Below, in pieces: positions 55,242 to 64,000 of a stretch of 64,000 nt of DNA. The position numbers and the translations under genes were made by a program. Position 1 is the stretch's first letter. The number at the start of each line of letters is the position of its first letter. The notes beneath the pieces are model-generated. The model saw only the letters and a program-made list of their open reading frames with translations, had not been told where the DNA came from and searched no databases. This stretch comes from Hyphomicrobiales bacterium (lineage in GTDB: Bacteria > Pseudomonadota > Alphaproteobacteria > Rhizobiales > Rhizobiaceae), in the NCBI GenBank assembly GCA_900472785.1, contig UCJH01000047.1:20752-84751 (forward strand), given 5' to 3'.

Positions 55242-56517
55242 ATGTCAGGCGTTGTTTCAAAGTCAATACGTGCCATATCCGCCGTCTCGACGGCCGAACC
55301 TGTGACCTTCGGGTCTCTGAAACTCATATTTACCGATACGTTTGATGCGTGCTGGAACGACATGGGAAGCGGCGCCGACAATGACGTCGCTTTCTACAAG
55401 CCCCGATGCGAGCTGAGCGGGTTCCGCTCGCTGGGCAGCATCGGCGTCAAGGACTATGACAGTCCGAACTATCGGTACTGGGCCTTGTGCGTCGCCGCAA
55501 GCGACAGCGATCCGGATGCCGTCAGGCCGCCCGTCAACTACGACTGGATCTGGTCCGACACCGGCTCGGGCGCAAGCGAGAACGGCTCCTGCTGGCGTCC
55601 GGTGCCGCCCGACGGCTATCGAGCACTTGGTGATGTGGTCGTGCAGGGGCACGTCGCACCATCTCTCGATGATGTCTGGTGCGTGCGCGACGACCTGACC
55701 TGGGACGGCGTCGTCGACGACTGGATCTGGGACGATGACGGCAGCGGCGGTGACTACGACTTCAGCGCCTGGGTTATCATCGCCGATGAACGTCTTCGTC
55801 AGCGAAACCCATATTCTGATTGCCCCGTACACTTTCGTCGGGGTTGCGAGCCACGACAGGCCGGCTACGCCCGTCCGGGTCCTCAAGCTCAATCCGCCGA
55901 CGACCTATGCACCTCTCCCGCCGGTTCCGTCGTTGCCGAGCCGGGCAAAGCCGGAAAGTCAGACGACCAGGGTCTGCGACCGGCGCGTGACGCTGCCGTT
56001 CACGGCCATCTTGGACGATCAGTATGATCTGGCATGGAAGGTCGAACACTCGCCTTTCTATGTGCTGGAACGCTGGGTCAATTTCGAACTCGTGGCTTTC
56101 GAGGACAATGGGTCGAGCGTGGAGCATGAAATCGAGGTCAAGGTCGAAACCGGCATTTCCGCGCAACAGACCGAGACATTCAGCCATGAGGTCGGTGTGA
56201 GCGTCAGCTACGAAAGCGGGGTCAAGGCCGGCGTTGCCAATACAAAGGTGACGGGAACCCTGTCCTACAAGTTCGGCTATTCCAGCGCCACCCAGATCGG
56301 CAGCTTCCGCAACCAGTCGATCATCACGAAACTGATAACGCCGCCGGACCACAGTGCGGCCATGTGGGCTCCGCGAAATTCCTTCCAGTTGGTGCGCGCC
56401 GATGGCAGCCGCGTCTCGGAACCGCTGGAGATGGACGACAACGTCCAGGATTTCTATGTCCGGCAGTTTCCCGCTCCGGTGGGAGGCGCCAAGCCGCTGC
56501 GGGTCCGCGGCCGATAA
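55242..56517 (+). pseudogene. Vps62-domain protein with pore-former-like C-terminus, split by a frameshift
   Basis: The ATG at 55242 has GGGAGG six bases upstream. The first frame encodes a Vps62/DUF946-like domain with repeated F/W-rich units (SGFRSLGSIGVKDYDSPNYR, VNYDWIWSDTGSGASENGSC, WIWDDDGSGGDYDFSAWVI) and leaves homology near 55780. The sequence continues in the +1 frame as MNVFVSETHILIAPYTFVGV, ASHDRP, then a beta-rich part (YVLERWVNFELVAF, EIEVKVETGISAQQ, GTLSYKFGYSSATQIG) to the stop at 56515-56517. The alternating polar/hydrophobic strands resemble the membrane-inserting hairpin of aerolysin-type toxins; that is inference. A single-base indel near 55785-55790 explains the split. 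There is no signal peptide. Confidence 0.7.
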
Positions 56518-56636
56518 TCTCTGCGCGGGAGAGAAGTGGGTGAGCACCGCATAAGACTATCCGGGGGTGCCGCTTTTCACCGGATTATCCCGTCACGCGG
56601 CTGTTGGTTGCCACGTGACGGCTCGTCTCTCGACGA

Positions 56637-57515
56637 TCAGGCTGCTTTGTCGCCAGCGATACCATCGAGTTCCAGAATGGCATCGGCCGGCAGCACGAGA
56701 TCGGCGACAGCGAGGTTTTCGCGCAGATGGCCGCGCGACGACGTGCCGGGGATCAACAGGATGTTCGGCGCGCGCTGCAGCAGCCAGGCGAGCGCCACCT
56801 GTAGCGGGGTTGCGCCGATGCGCGCCGCGACATCCGAAAGCGTGGATGACTGCAACGGCGAGAAACCGCCGAGCGGGAAGAACGGAACGTAGGCTGTTCC
56901 CTCTGCTGCAAGCTGATCGATGAAAGCATCATCCTCGCGATGGGCAAGGTTATATTGGTTCTGCACGCAGACGATCTGGGTGATCTTTCGGCCGTCGGCG
57001 ACCTGTTTCGGCGTGACGTTGGACAGGCCGACATGGTTGACGAGACCCTGGCGCTGAAGATCGGCGAGAACCGTCAGCGGTTCTTCGAGCGAGCCCTCTG
57101 CCGGGCCGTGAACATCGAACATGGCGCGCAGGTTGACCACCTCGACAACGTCGAGGCCGAGGTTCTTGAGGTTGTCGTGGATCGCCTGCGTCAAGGCTTC
57201 CTTCGAGAATGCAGGATTCCAGGATGCATCGGCGCCGCGGGTCGCGCCGATCTTGGTGACGATGACGAGATCGTCGCGATAGGGATGCAGTGCTTCCCGG
57301 ATGATCTGGTTGGTAACGTGCGGACCGTAGAAGTCGCTGGTGTCGATGTGGTCCACGCCGCTTTCCACGGCTTCGCGCAGGACCGCGATGGCTTCGTTGT
57401 GATCCTTCGGCGGGCCGAAGACGCCTTTGCCGGCAAGCTGCATGGCGCCGTAGCCGAGGCGCTTGACCGTGCGGTCGCCGAGAGTGAACGTACCGGATTT
57501 TTCAAGATGGGACAT
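56637..57515 (-). CDS. Aldo/keto reductase
   Basis: A 292-residue (beta/alpha)8 reductase. The catalytic tetrad is visible as Asp and Tyr in HIDTSDFYGPH and Lys in IVTKIGATRG; the usual His after the lysine strand is less clear. VNHVGLSNVTPKQV and LIPGTSSRGHLRENLA form the NADPH-binding end. The substrate is unknown. I chose ATG 57515 (MSHLEKSGTFTLGDR); the frame begins eight codons earlier. It is transcribed away from the fatty-acid operon terminator. Confidence 0.9.
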   Translation of the reverse strand: MSHLEKSGTFTLGDRTVKRLGYGAMQLAGKGVFGPPKDHNEAIAVLREAVESGVDHIDTSDFYGPHVTNQIIREALHPYRDDLVIVTKIGATRGADASWNPAFSKEALTQAIHDNLKNLGLDVVEVVNLRAMFDVHGPAEGSLEEPLTVLADLQRQGLVNHVGLSNVTPKQVADGRKITQIVCVQNQYNLAHREDDAFIDQLAAEGTAYVPFFPLGGFSPLQSSTLSDVAARIGATPLQVALAWLLQRAPNILLIPGTSSRGHLRENLAVADLVLPADAILELDGIAGDKAA

Positions 57516-57674
57516 GATGGACCTCCGTTGCTGGGACATCTGTCAGATAGGTCGCTTTGGCTGCGCTATAATAGTCGTCAATCGGTACAGGCCGTTCGGT
57601 TTTCCGAACAATGAGGCGCAAATGGTCCGTTGGCGCAGCGCTGTCTGGCCAACGCTAGCTGGAGGAGCGAGCAT

Positions 57675-57702
57675 AAAAAAACAGGCCCCGGTGAGGGCCT
57701 GT
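57675..57702 (-). terminator. Intrinsic terminator after the FadJ-like gene
   Basis: On the minus strand ACAGGCCC, loop TCACCG, GGGCCTGT followed by TTTTTT. Perfect 8-base stem; 26 bases after the stop. Confidence 0.93.
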
Positions 57703-57727
57703 TTGATGTCTGTTAATCCGGCTGGTT

Positions 57728-59941
57728 TCAGGCAGCCTTTGCGGCTGCCGCGTAGGGATCGAACCGTCCATAGAACGTTTCGCCCTTGGCCGCCATTTCC
57801 TTCAGCAGCGGCGTCGGCTGGAAATGATCTCCGTAGTTTGCCGCCAGCTTTTCGCACAGCGCCACGAATGCTTTAGCGCCCATTCCATCGATATAGCTCA
57901 GGGTGCCGCCGGTGTAGGGGGCGAAGCCGAAGCCGAGGATGGAACCGACGTCGGCCTCGCGGGGATCGGTGACGATGCCTTCTTCCATGGTGCGGGCAGC
58001 CTCCAGTGCGATCGTCGCGAGGAAACGCTGTTTCAGCGTCTCGACGTCGAAGCTGTCGGCGGGCTTCTGCGGGAATAGGTCCTTCAGGCCCGGCCAGAGC
58101 GATTTCTTGGCGGGCTTTGCGGGGTAATCGTAGAAGCCCTTGCCGTTCTTGCGGCCGCGGCGGTCGAGGTCGTCGACCAGCCTGTTGATCAGCGTCATAT
58201 GCTGCGGATCGACGGCTTTCTCGCCCAGGTCGGCGATCGAGGCCTTGAGGATCTTCTGGGAGAGGTCGATCGCCACCTCGTCGTTGAGCGACAGCGGACC
58301 GACAGGCATGCCGGCCATCTTGGCGGCATTCTCGATCATCGCCGCCGGTACGCCTTCGATCAGCATGTCATAGGCTTCGTGGATGTAGCGGAAGACGCAG
58401 CGGTTGACATAGAAGCCGCGCGTGTCGTTGACGACGATCGGCGTCTTCTTGATCGCGGCGACGTAATCGAGCGCGGTCGCGAGGGCCTCGTCGCCGGTTT
58501 CCTTGCCGAGGATGACTTCCGTCAGCATCATCTTCTCGACCGGCGAGAAGAAGTGGATGCCGATGAATTGCCCCGGGCGCTTCGAATTCCCAGCAAGGCC
58601 GGTGATCGGCAGGGTCGAGGTGTTGGAGGCGAAGATTGCGTCTTCGGCCAGCACAGCCTCCACCTTCTCGATCACGTCCTTCTTCACCTGGCGGTCCTCG
58701 AACACGGCCTCGACGACGAGCTTGACGTCGGACAGATCGTTGTAATCGGCGGACGGGGTGATCAGCGCCAAGAGCGCCTCGCCCTGTTCCTGCGTCATCC
58801 GGCCCTTGCCGATCGAGTCCTTCACCAGGCCTTCCGAATGGGCTTTACCCTTGGAGGCTGCTTCCAGATCGCGGTCGATCAGGGTGACGGGAATGCCGGC
58901 GGCAGCCGTGACATAGGCGATCGAGGCGCCCATGAAGCCGGCGCCGACGACACCGATCTTGGCGAATTTCGACTTCGGCGGGCCGGCGGGCCGGCGGGCA
59001 CCCTTGCCAAGCTCCTGCATCGAGACGAACAGCGAGCGGATCATCGAGAAGGCTTCGGTGGTCTGCAGGATTTCGGTGAAATAGCGCTGCTCGATCTTGA
59101 GGCCGGTGTCGAACGGCACCTGCAGGCCCTCATAGACGCATTTGAGGATGGCGAGCGCACCCGGATAATTGCCGAAGGTCTCGCGGCGCAGGATGCCGGA
59201 GGCGGCGGGCCAGAGCTGCGCCGCAGCCGGCGTCCAGATACCGCCGCCGGGCACCTTGAAGCCTTTTTCGTCCCAGGGCTGCACGGGCTTCAGGCCGTTC
59301 TTCAGCATGGTCTTGGCGGCGTCGATCAGCTTGTCGGGATCGGCCAGCTCGTGCACAAGGCCCATGGCCTTGGCGCGCTGCGGGGTGAGCGAGGAGCCGG
59401 TGGTCATCATCTGCAGGGCGTCCTGCGCATTGGTCAGGCGCGGCACGCGCTGGGTGCCGCCGGCGCCGGGGAAGATGCCGACCTTGACTTCCGGCAGCGC
59501 GATCTTGACCGATTTGACATTGGACGCGACGCGACCGTGGCAGGCGAGCGACAGTTCGAAGGCACCGCCCATGCAGGTGCCGTTGATCGCCGAGACCCAC
59601 GGTTTGCCGGATGTTTCCAGCTTGCGAAAGATGCCGGTCATCTGGCCGCAGAGCTCGAACAGCTTTTCCGCGGCGGTCTCCGGGTTCTTCTTCTTTTCTT
59701 CCGCCTGGAAGGTGAACATGCCCTTGATCATCGACAGGTCGGCGCCGCCGGAGAAGGTGGACTTGCCGGACGTGAAGACGACGCCCTTGATCGCGGCATC
59801 CGCAACGGTCGCATCAATGATGGCGTTCAGCTCTTCGAGGACAGCAGCGGTAAAGACGTTCATCGACTTGTCGGGCATATCCCAGGTGACAAGCGCCAGG
59901 CCGTCGGCATCGGTTTCGATGGTGAAATTGGTGTAGGTCAT
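57728..59941 (-). CDS. Bifunctional enoyl-CoA hydratase / 3-hydroxyacyl-CoA dehydrogenase (FadJ/FadB-like)
   Basis: A 737-residue multifunctional beta-oxidation protein. The crotonase domain (1-190) has the oxyanion-hole block SGGADLSMIKG, NGTCMGGAFELSLACHGRVA and the catalytic-acid region PEVKVGIFPGAGGTQRVPRL. The dehydrogenase domain starts near residue 330 with VGVVGAGFMGASIAYVTAAA and includes HFFSPVEKM with the catalytic histidine. Two C-terminal 3HCDH domains follow. It performs the hydration and NAD-dependent oxidation steps in fatty-acid degradation and lies downstream of the thiolase gene in the same direction. Confidence 0.94.
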   Translation of the reverse strand: MTYTNFTIETDADGLALVTWDMPDKSMNVFTAAVLEELNAIIDATVADAAIKGVVFTSGKSTFSGGADLSMIKGMFTFQAEEKKKNPETAAEKLFELCGQMTGIFRKLETSGKPWVSAINGTCMGGAFELSLACHGRVASNVKSVKIALPEVKVGIFPGAGGTQRVPRLTNAQDALQMMTTGSSLTPQRAKAMGLVHELADPDKLIDAAKTMLKNGLKPVQPWDEKGFKVPGGGIWTPAAAQLWPAASGILRRETFGNYPGALAILKCVYEGLQVPFDTGLKIEQRYFTEILQTTEAFSMIRSLFVSMQELGKGARRPAGPPKSKFAKIGVVGAGFMGASIAYVTAAAGIPVTLIDRDLEAASKGKAHSEGLVKDSIGKGRMTQEQGEALLALITPSADYNDLSDVKLVVEAVFEDRQVKKDVIEKVEAVLAEDAIFASNTSTLPITGLAGNSKRPGQFIGIHFFSPVEKMMLTEVILGKETGDEALATALDYVAAIKKTPIVVNDTRGFYVNRCVFRYIHEAYDMLIEGVPAAMIENAAKMAGMPVGPLSLNDEVAIDLSQKILKASIADLGEKAVDPQHMTLINRLVDDLDRRGRKNGKGFYDYPAKPAKKSLWPGLKDLFPQKPADSFDVETLKQRFLATIALEAARTMEEGIVTDPREADVGSILGFGFAPYTGGTLSYIDGMGAKAFVALCEKLAANYGDHFQPTPLLKEMAAKGETFYGRFDPYAAAAKAA

Positions 59942-59990
59942 GATGGGGTCTCTCCCTGAAATTCTTTCCGACTATGAGCGTGTCCCTCTC

Positions 59991-60067
59991 TCCGTCATCC
60001 TCGGGCCTGACCCGAGGATCCATGCCGCGGGGCCTTGGATGGTCGGGTCAAGCCCGACCATGACGGA
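59991..60067. repeat. Palindromic intergenic repeat between fadA and fadJ genes
   Basis: The unit is bounded by TCCGTCAT and ATGACGGA. Inside are two hairpins: CCTCGGG/CCCGAGG (59999-60017) and ATGGTCGGG/CCCGACCAT (60039-60061). This is the form of the small palindromic elements scattered between genes of many alphaproteobacteria. Confidence 0.8.
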
Positions 60068-60078
60068 GAACGGGGGGA

Positions 60079-61287
60079 CTACACCCGCTCGATGATCGTC
60101 GCCGTGCCCATGCCGGCGCCGATGCAGAGCGTGACGAGGGCAGTGTTGAGATCGCGGCGCTCCAGTTCGTCGAGCACGGTGCCGAGGATCATCGCGCCGG
60201 TGGCGCCGAGCGGATGCCCCATGGCGATGGCGCCGCCGGCGACGTTGATCTTGTCGTGGCTGATGTCGAAGGCCTGCATATAGCGCAGCACGACGGCGGC
60301 GAAGGCTTCGTTGAGTTCGAACAGGTCGATATCGGCAATGGTCATGCCGGCGCGCTTCAGGAGTTTTTCGGTGACATCGACCGGGCCGGTCAGCATCAGC
60401 GCCGGATCCGAGCCGATATTGGCGAAATGCTTGATGCGGGCGCGGGGCTTCAGGCCCATCGATTCGCCGCCGGCCCTGGAGCCGACGATGACGGCCGCCG
60501 CGCCGTCGACGATGCCGGACGAGTTGCCGGCATGATGGACATAGTTGATTTTCTCGATTTCCGGATGCGCCTGGATGCCGACAGCCTCGAAGCCGCCCAT
60601 CTCGCCGGGCATCTGGAAGGAGGGGTTCAGCGAGGCAAGGCTCTGCATGGTCGTCGTCGGACGCATGTGCTCGTCCTTCGCAAGGATGGTGATGCCGTTC
60701 TGGTCCTTGACCGGAATGACGGATTTGTCGAACCAGCCGTTTTCCCAGGAATGGCCGGCGCGCTTCTGGCTCTCGACGGCATAGGCATCGACGTCATCAC
60801 GGGAAAACCCGTATTTCGTGGCGATCAGGTCGGCCGAGACACCCTGCGGCATGAAATAGCCGGGGAAGTTGACCGACGGGTCCATGTACCAGGCGCCACC
60901 CGACATGCCCATGCCGACGCGCGACATCGACTCGACGCCGCCGGCGATGACGATATCATCTGCGCCTTGTGCGATCTTGCCGGCAGCGAAGTTGATGGCA
61001 TCGAGACCCGAAGCGCAGAAGCGCGAAATCTGCATGCCCGGCGCGCGATTGGAATAGCCGGCTTCGAAGGCGGCTGCCTTGGGGATCACAGCGCCGGCTT
61101 CCATCACCGGATCGACGCAGCCCATGATGATGTCGTCGACGGTCGCGGTATCAAGCCCGTTGCGGTCGCGCAGCGCTTCCAGGACCTTGGCGGCGAGGCG
61201 CGGGGTCGGCACTTCATGCAGCGAGCCATCCTTCTTGCCCCGGCCGCGCGGCGTGCGCACATGGTCGTAAATGAAGACGTCGGTCAT
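60079..61287 (-). CDS. Acetyl-CoA C-acyltransferase (thiolase)
   Basis: A 402-residue thiolase. The acyl-accepting cysteine is Cys91 in [13 protein letters not shown], the His motif is [17 protein letters not shown], and the second active cysteine is in [10 protein letters not shown]. It performs the last, cleaving step of beta-oxidation, releasing acetyl-CoA. In the operon it stands between the MazEF-like pair and the FadJ-like gene; the length and the neighbour make FadA function likely rather than acetoacetyl-CoA thiolase alone. Confidence 0.93.
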   Translation of the reverse strand: MTDVFIYDHVRTPRGRGKKDGSLHEVPTPRLAAKVLEALRDRNGLDTATVDDIIMGCVDPVMEAGAVIPKAAAFEAGYSNRAPGMQISRFCASGLDAINFAAGKIAQGADDIVIAGGVESMSRVGMGMSGGAWYMDPSVNFPGYFMPQGVSADLIATKYGFSRDDVDAYAVESQKRAGHSWENGWFDKSVIPVKDQNGITILAKDEHMRPTTTMQSLASLNPSFQMPGEMGGFEAVGIQAHPEIEKINYVHHAGNSSGIVDGAAAVIVGSRAGGESMGLKPRARIKHFANIGSDPALMLTGPVDVTEKLLKRAGMTIADIDLFELNEAFAAVVLRYMQAFDISHDKINVAGGAIAMGHPLGATGAMILGTVLDELERRDLNTALVTLCIGAGMGTATIIERV

Positions 61288-61326
61288 ATTTTCATCTCCC
61301 TGTCGGCATTCGCCGTCGTATCTTTA

Positions 61327-61656
61327 TTACTCGAAAAATGTGCTGACGCGGGCCAACACTTCGTTGATGATGAAATCGGGAACTTTTTCGATATAACGAG
61401 CGCCACGCGCCCTCAAGTCGATCGATCTCAATTGATTGCAAAGCACGACGCCGCTGCTGCGGGTTCCCGATCCGGACAACGAAACCGCAAAACCTTGAAA
61501 ACGGGCAAACTCGCCGCCGGACGTTATGGGGGCGACAACCGGCGTGCCCAGACGATTGAAAAGCTTGTCCGTAACGATCAGAACGTAACGGGCTCCAGCC
61601 TGCTCGCGGCCGCTTGTCGGGTCGAGATTGACATGCCAGATGTCGCCGCGTTCCAT
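61327..61656 (-). CDS. MazF/PemK-family toxin
   Basis: A 109-residue mRNA interferase candidate. The N-terminal ERGDIWHVNLDPTSGREQAG is the PemK/MazF start, with RYVLIVTDKLFN, LGTPVVAPITSGG and VLCNQLRSIDLRARG following. The RGD..W and T(S)GG elements and the GVVLCNQLRSID strand form the RNA-cleaving site in known members. Its ATG touches the stop of the antitoxin gene, so they are co-translated. It sits between two fatty-acid genes. Confidence 0.92.
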   Translation of the reverse strand: MERGDIWHVNLDPTSGREQAGARYVLIVTDKLFNRLGTPVVAPITSGGEFARFQGFAVSLSGSGTRSSGVVLCNQLRSIDLRARGARYIEKVPDFIINEVLARVSTFFE

Positions 61657-61913
61657 CAGAGGACTTCTCTCCCGACAGACGGGCTATCGAGCCATTCCCG
61701 ATCCTCATCGGTGAAAGGTGCATCTAGATCGCACTGTGCCATCAGCTCCTCCAGCGTATATTTCGGCCGTGCCCGGGGAACCGCGACCAGACGTCCGTCT
61801 TCGGCGGTCACTTCCACTTTGGTATTGGCGTGGAGGCCGAGTTCCTCCAGCACCGATCTTGGCACCGCCATCATCACGGAACCACCGACATTGCGCAAAG
61901 TCGATACAGCCAT
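61656..61913 (-). CDS. MazE/AbrB-type antitoxin
   Basis: An 85-residue antitoxin. The N-terminal AbrB-like DNA-binding fold is MAVSTLRNVGGSVMMAVPRS, then VLEELGLHANTKVEV. The acidic C-terminal tail (LEELMAQCDLDAPFTDEDRE) would wrap the toxin. I chose the ATG at 61913 because GGAG lies six bases upstream; ATGs at 61919 and 61925 add two or four residues. A perfect inverted repeat just upstream is its probable operator. Confidence 0.88.
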   Translation of the reverse strand: MAVSTLRNVGGSVMMAVPRSVLEELGLHANTKVEVTAEDGRLVAVPRARPKYTLEELMAQCDLDAPFTDEDREWLDSPSVGREVL

Positions 61914-61926
61914 TTTCATCTCCATC

Positions 61927-61954
61927 AGAAAGTTATATCAATGTATAACTTTCT
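61927..61954. promoter_or_regulatory. Operator-like inverted repeat before the mazEF-like pair
   Basis: AGAAAGTTATA-TCAATG-TATAACTTTCT is a perfect 11-base inverted repeat between the acyl-CoA dehydrogenase stop and the antitoxin start, as expected for an AbrB-type autoregulator. Confidence 0.8.
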
Positions 61955-61970
61955 CCGGGTTTGTCCAATC

Positions 61971-63767
61971 TCAGAACGCCTCTGCCGCCAGCGCCATCGT
62001 CGTGTCGGCGCCAGCTTCGATACGGGTGCGGCGCAAAACGGTTTCCGGCATGATGCGCTCCATATAGAACTTCGCGGTGATCAGCTTGTTCTTCAGGTAC
62101 TCGGCGCGCGCGGTGTCGCCTTCGGCAAGCTTCTGCTCGGCGGTCTTGGCGATCTTGGCCCACATATAGCCGAGCACGACGAGGCCGAAGAGGTGCATAT
62201 AGTCGGTCGAGCCGGCACCGGCATTGTCGGGCTTGGCCATGGCGTTGCCCATGAACCACATGGTGGCCGCCTGCAGGTCGTTCAGGCCTTTCTTGAGGCC
62301 CTTGGTGTAGACGACCAGCTTTTCGTCAGCGCGGTTTTCCTCGCAGAAATCGCCGATTTCCTTGAACAAAGCGGTGATCGCCCGGCCGCCGTTCAGCGCC
62401 AGCTTGCGGCCGACGAGATCAAGCGCCTGCACGCCGTTGGCGCCTTCGTAGATCATCGCGATGCGGGCATCGCGGACATACTGGCTCATGCCGTGTTCTT
62501 CGATGTAGCCATGGCCGCCGAACATCTGCTGGGCCATGACGGCATGGTCGAAGCCCTTGTCGGTCAGCACGCCCTTGAGGATCGGCGTCATCAGGCCGAG
62601 AATGTCGTCGGCGGTCTGGCGGTCGTTGTCGTTGTCGCCGCGATGGGCGATGTCGGATTTCAGCGCCGTCCACAGGGTGAAGGCGCGGCCGGCCTCGTTG
62701 AAGGCCCGGATGGTCATCAGCGTGCGGCGCACATCGGGATGGACGATGATCGGGTCAGCCTTCTTGTCGGTTGCCTTGGCGCCGGACAGCGAACGGCCCT
62801 GGATGCGCTCGCGGGCATAATTGGCGGCATTCTGATAGGCCACTTCCGAGATCGACAGGCCCTGCAGGCCGACGCCCAGGCGGGCCTCGTTCATCATCAC
62901 GAACATGGCGTTGAGGCCCTTGTTCTCCGCGCCGATGAGATAGCCGACAGCCTCGTCATAGTTCATGACGCAGGTCGAATTGCCGTGAATGCCCATCTTG
63001 TGCTCGATCGCACCACAGGACACCGGATTGCGTGCGCCGACCGACCCGTCGACCTCGACGTGGAATTTCGGCACGATGAACAGCGAAATGCCCTTCACGC
63101 CTTCCGGCGCGCCTTCGATGCGGGCGAGCACGAGATGGATGATGTTGTCGGACATGTCGTGTTCGCCGGCGGAAATGAAGATTTTCTGACCGGAGATCTT
63201 ATAGGAGCCGTCGCCCTGCGGAACGGCCTTGGAACGCAGCAGACCGAGGTCGGTGCCGCAATGCGGCTCGGTCAGGTTCATGGTGCCGGTCCATTCGCCG
63301 GACACCATTTTCGGCAGGTACGTCGCTTTCTGCGCATCGGTGCCATGCACGAGGATCGCGGCGATCGCGCCCTGGGTCAGGCCCGGATACATGGTCAGCG
63401 CCATGTTGGCGGAGGACATGTATTCGCCGATGGCGGTGTGAAGCGTGTAGGGCAGGCCTTGGCCACCGAATTCTTCCGGAACGGAAAGGCCGAGCCAGCC
63501 GCCTTCGCGATACTGGTCGAAAGCCTGCTTGTAGCCCTTCGGCGTCTTGACCGTCGCGTCGTCGCTGCGTGTGCAGCCTTCCTGGTCGCCCGACAGGTTG
63601 ACCGGGAAGAGGACTTCCTCGGCGAGTTTCGCCGCTTCGCCGACGATCGCCTCGATCATGTCGGGCGTCGCATCGGCAAAGCCGGGCAGGTTGTTGTAGC
63701 GCTCGATGCCGAGCACGTCGTTCAGGATGAAAAGCGTATCGTTTACCGGGGCCTTATAGATGGGCAT
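61971..63767 (-). CDS. Acyl-CoA dehydrogenase, FadE-like long form
   Basis: A 598-residue acyl-CoA dehydrogenase with the extended N- and C-termini of the rhizobial/Pseudomonas long form. Visible blocks include [20 protein letters not shown] for FAD and substrate binding, [40 protein letters not shown], and [20 protein letters not shown] with [12 protein letters not shown] after it. It catalyses the first beta-oxidation step. The start is ATG 63767 ([20 protein letters not shown]); seven more codons upstream are not conserved in character. It is the first gene in this direction within the window. Confidence 0.94.
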   Translation of the reverse strand: MPIYKAPVNDTLFILNDVLGIERYNNLPGFADATPDMIEAIVGEAAKLAEEVLFPVNLSGDQEGCTRSDDATVKTPKGYKQAFDQYREGGWLGLSVPEEFGGQGLPYTLHTAIGEYMSSANMALTMYPGLTQGAIAAILVHGTDAQKATYLPKMVSGEWTGTMNLTEPHCGTDLGLLRSKAVPQGDGSYKISGQKIFISAGEHDMSDNIIHLVLARIEGAPEGVKGISLFIVPKFHVEVDGSVGARNPVSCGAIEHKMGIHGNSTCVMNYDEAVGYLIGAENKGLNAMFVMMNEARLGVGLQGLSISEVAYQNAANYARERIQGRSLSGAKATDKKADPIIVHPDVRRTLMTIRAFNEAGRAFTLWTALKSDIAHRGDNDNDRQTADDILGLMTPILKGVLTDKGFDHAVMAQQMFGGHGYIEEHGMSQYVRDARIAMIYEGANGVQALDLVGRKLALNGGRAITALFKEIGDFCEENRADEKLVVYTKGLKKGLNDLQAATMWFMGNAMAKPDNAGAGSTDYMHLFGLVVLGYMWAKIAKTAEQKLAEGDTARAEYLKNKLITAKFYMERIMPETVLRRTRIEAGADTTMALAAEAF

Positions 63768-63828
63768 GTGTCGTGTCCTCGCCTGCAAACCTTATCTGGA
63801 TTCACCACGTCATTTTCAGCATGCTACA

Positions 63829-63860
63829 AAACTTTGACGTTTGCGTAAACGTCAAAGTTT
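63829..63860. promoter_or_regulatory. 14-base perfect inverted repeat upstream of the acyl-CoA dehydrogenase
   Basis: AAACTTTGACGTTT-GCGT-AAACGTCAAAGTTT, 62 bases before the start codon. The shape suits a dimeric repressor. MerR-type LiuR-like regulators control acyl-CoA genes in related bacteria, but the regulator is not in this window. Confidence 0.8.
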
Positions 63861-63863
63861 GCA

Positions 63864-63884
63864 GATCGGCAAACTTTGCCGATC
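63864..63884. promoter_or_regulatory. Second inverted repeat in the same promoter region
   Basis: GATCGGCAAA-C-TTTGCCGATC is a perfect 10-base inverted repeat with a one-base centre, starting three bases after the first. The two could be separate operators or parts of one folded leader. The rest of the sequence to the window end (63885-64000) shows no gene. Confidence 0.7.
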
Positions 63885-64000
63885 GATCTGCCGTTTGCAC
63901 AGAAATGCCGCATGAATTCCTCCCGAAACACAACATGCGCGCAAATCGTTAAAAATTTTTCAGTCTGGTTAACGGCTTATTTACCACGTTTCGTGAAAGG

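Noticed and set aside
58199..63848. Three plus-strand open frames of 586, 617 and 672 residues opposite the fatty-acid genes
   Set aside because: All are mirror frames of certain minus-strand genes; they lack start signals and familiar domains.
1..64000. CRISPR array or cas genes
   Set aside because: No regularly spaced direct repeats and no Cas-like protein were seen on either strand.

Overview
The window looks like a chromosomal segment of an alphaproteobacterium of the order Hyphomicrobiales, most likely the Rhizobiaceae (Rhizobium/Agrobacterium/Sinorhizobium relatives). This rests on the gene order phoR-pstSCAB-phoU-phoB, a GcrA-type cell-cycle regulator, a SAM-II riboswitch before metZ, a double-length dCTP deaminase, and a K-antigen style capsule locus. 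No ribosomal RNA or marker phylogeny was available, so the genus is not assigned.

Region 1 (about 1-22.5 kb) is a surface-polysaccharide locus for a nonulosonic (sialic-acid-like) sugar, with base composition visibly more A/T-rich than the rest. It encodes a CMP-nonulosonate synthetase, a NeuB/LegI condensing enzyme, a NeuC/LegG hydrolysing epimerase, LegB- and LegC-like enzymes, a PglD/LegH-like acetyltransferase and a CBS-fused PtmE-like nucleotidyltransferase. It also has a PtmA-like SDR, three Gfo/Idh/MocA oxidoreductases and a PIG-L deacetylase. The set fits legionaminic-type rather than pseudaminic-type synthesis. Transfer and export are represented by a sialyltransferase-family (GT29) protein, a KpsC/RkpZ-like Kdo transferase, a large uncharacterised GT-like protein and a KpsM/RkpT-like ABC permease. 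Decoration candidates are a GNAT protein, two SGNH hydrolases and a MaoC/PhaJ-type hydratase that could supply (R)-3-hydroxyacyl-CoA. A decayed IS3-family transposase lies inside the locus.

Region 2 (23.7-34.4 kb) holds a membrane-anchored protein of unknown function, polyphosphate kinase 2, and the phosphate-response operon phoR-pstSCAB-phoU-phoB with a Pho-box-like site, followed by convergent gcrA.

Region 3 (34.8-42.1 kb) is housekeeping: argD-argF, a RelE-type toxin broken by a frameshift next to an intact antitoxin, hslO, apaG, metZ under a SAM-II riboswitch, a long dcd and tRNA-Gly(CCC).

Region 4 (42.1-54.9 kb) has a membrane GT2 with an MshEN-like N-terminal domain, a solute-binding protein, a TerB-like protein, a Tim44-domain protein, a glycerophosphodiesterase, mntH divergent from its probable regulator, two DMT transporters, a Ca2+/H+ antiporter, an S24-type repressor and a nuclease-like secreted protein.

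Region 5 (54.9-64 kb) contains a frameshifted Vps62-domain protein with a possible beta-pore C-terminus in an A/T-rich setting, and an aldo/keto reductase. It then has a fatty-acid beta-oxidation operon (acyl-CoA dehydrogenase, thiolase, FadJ-like protein) interrupted by a MazEF-like module and preceded by two strong inverted repeats.
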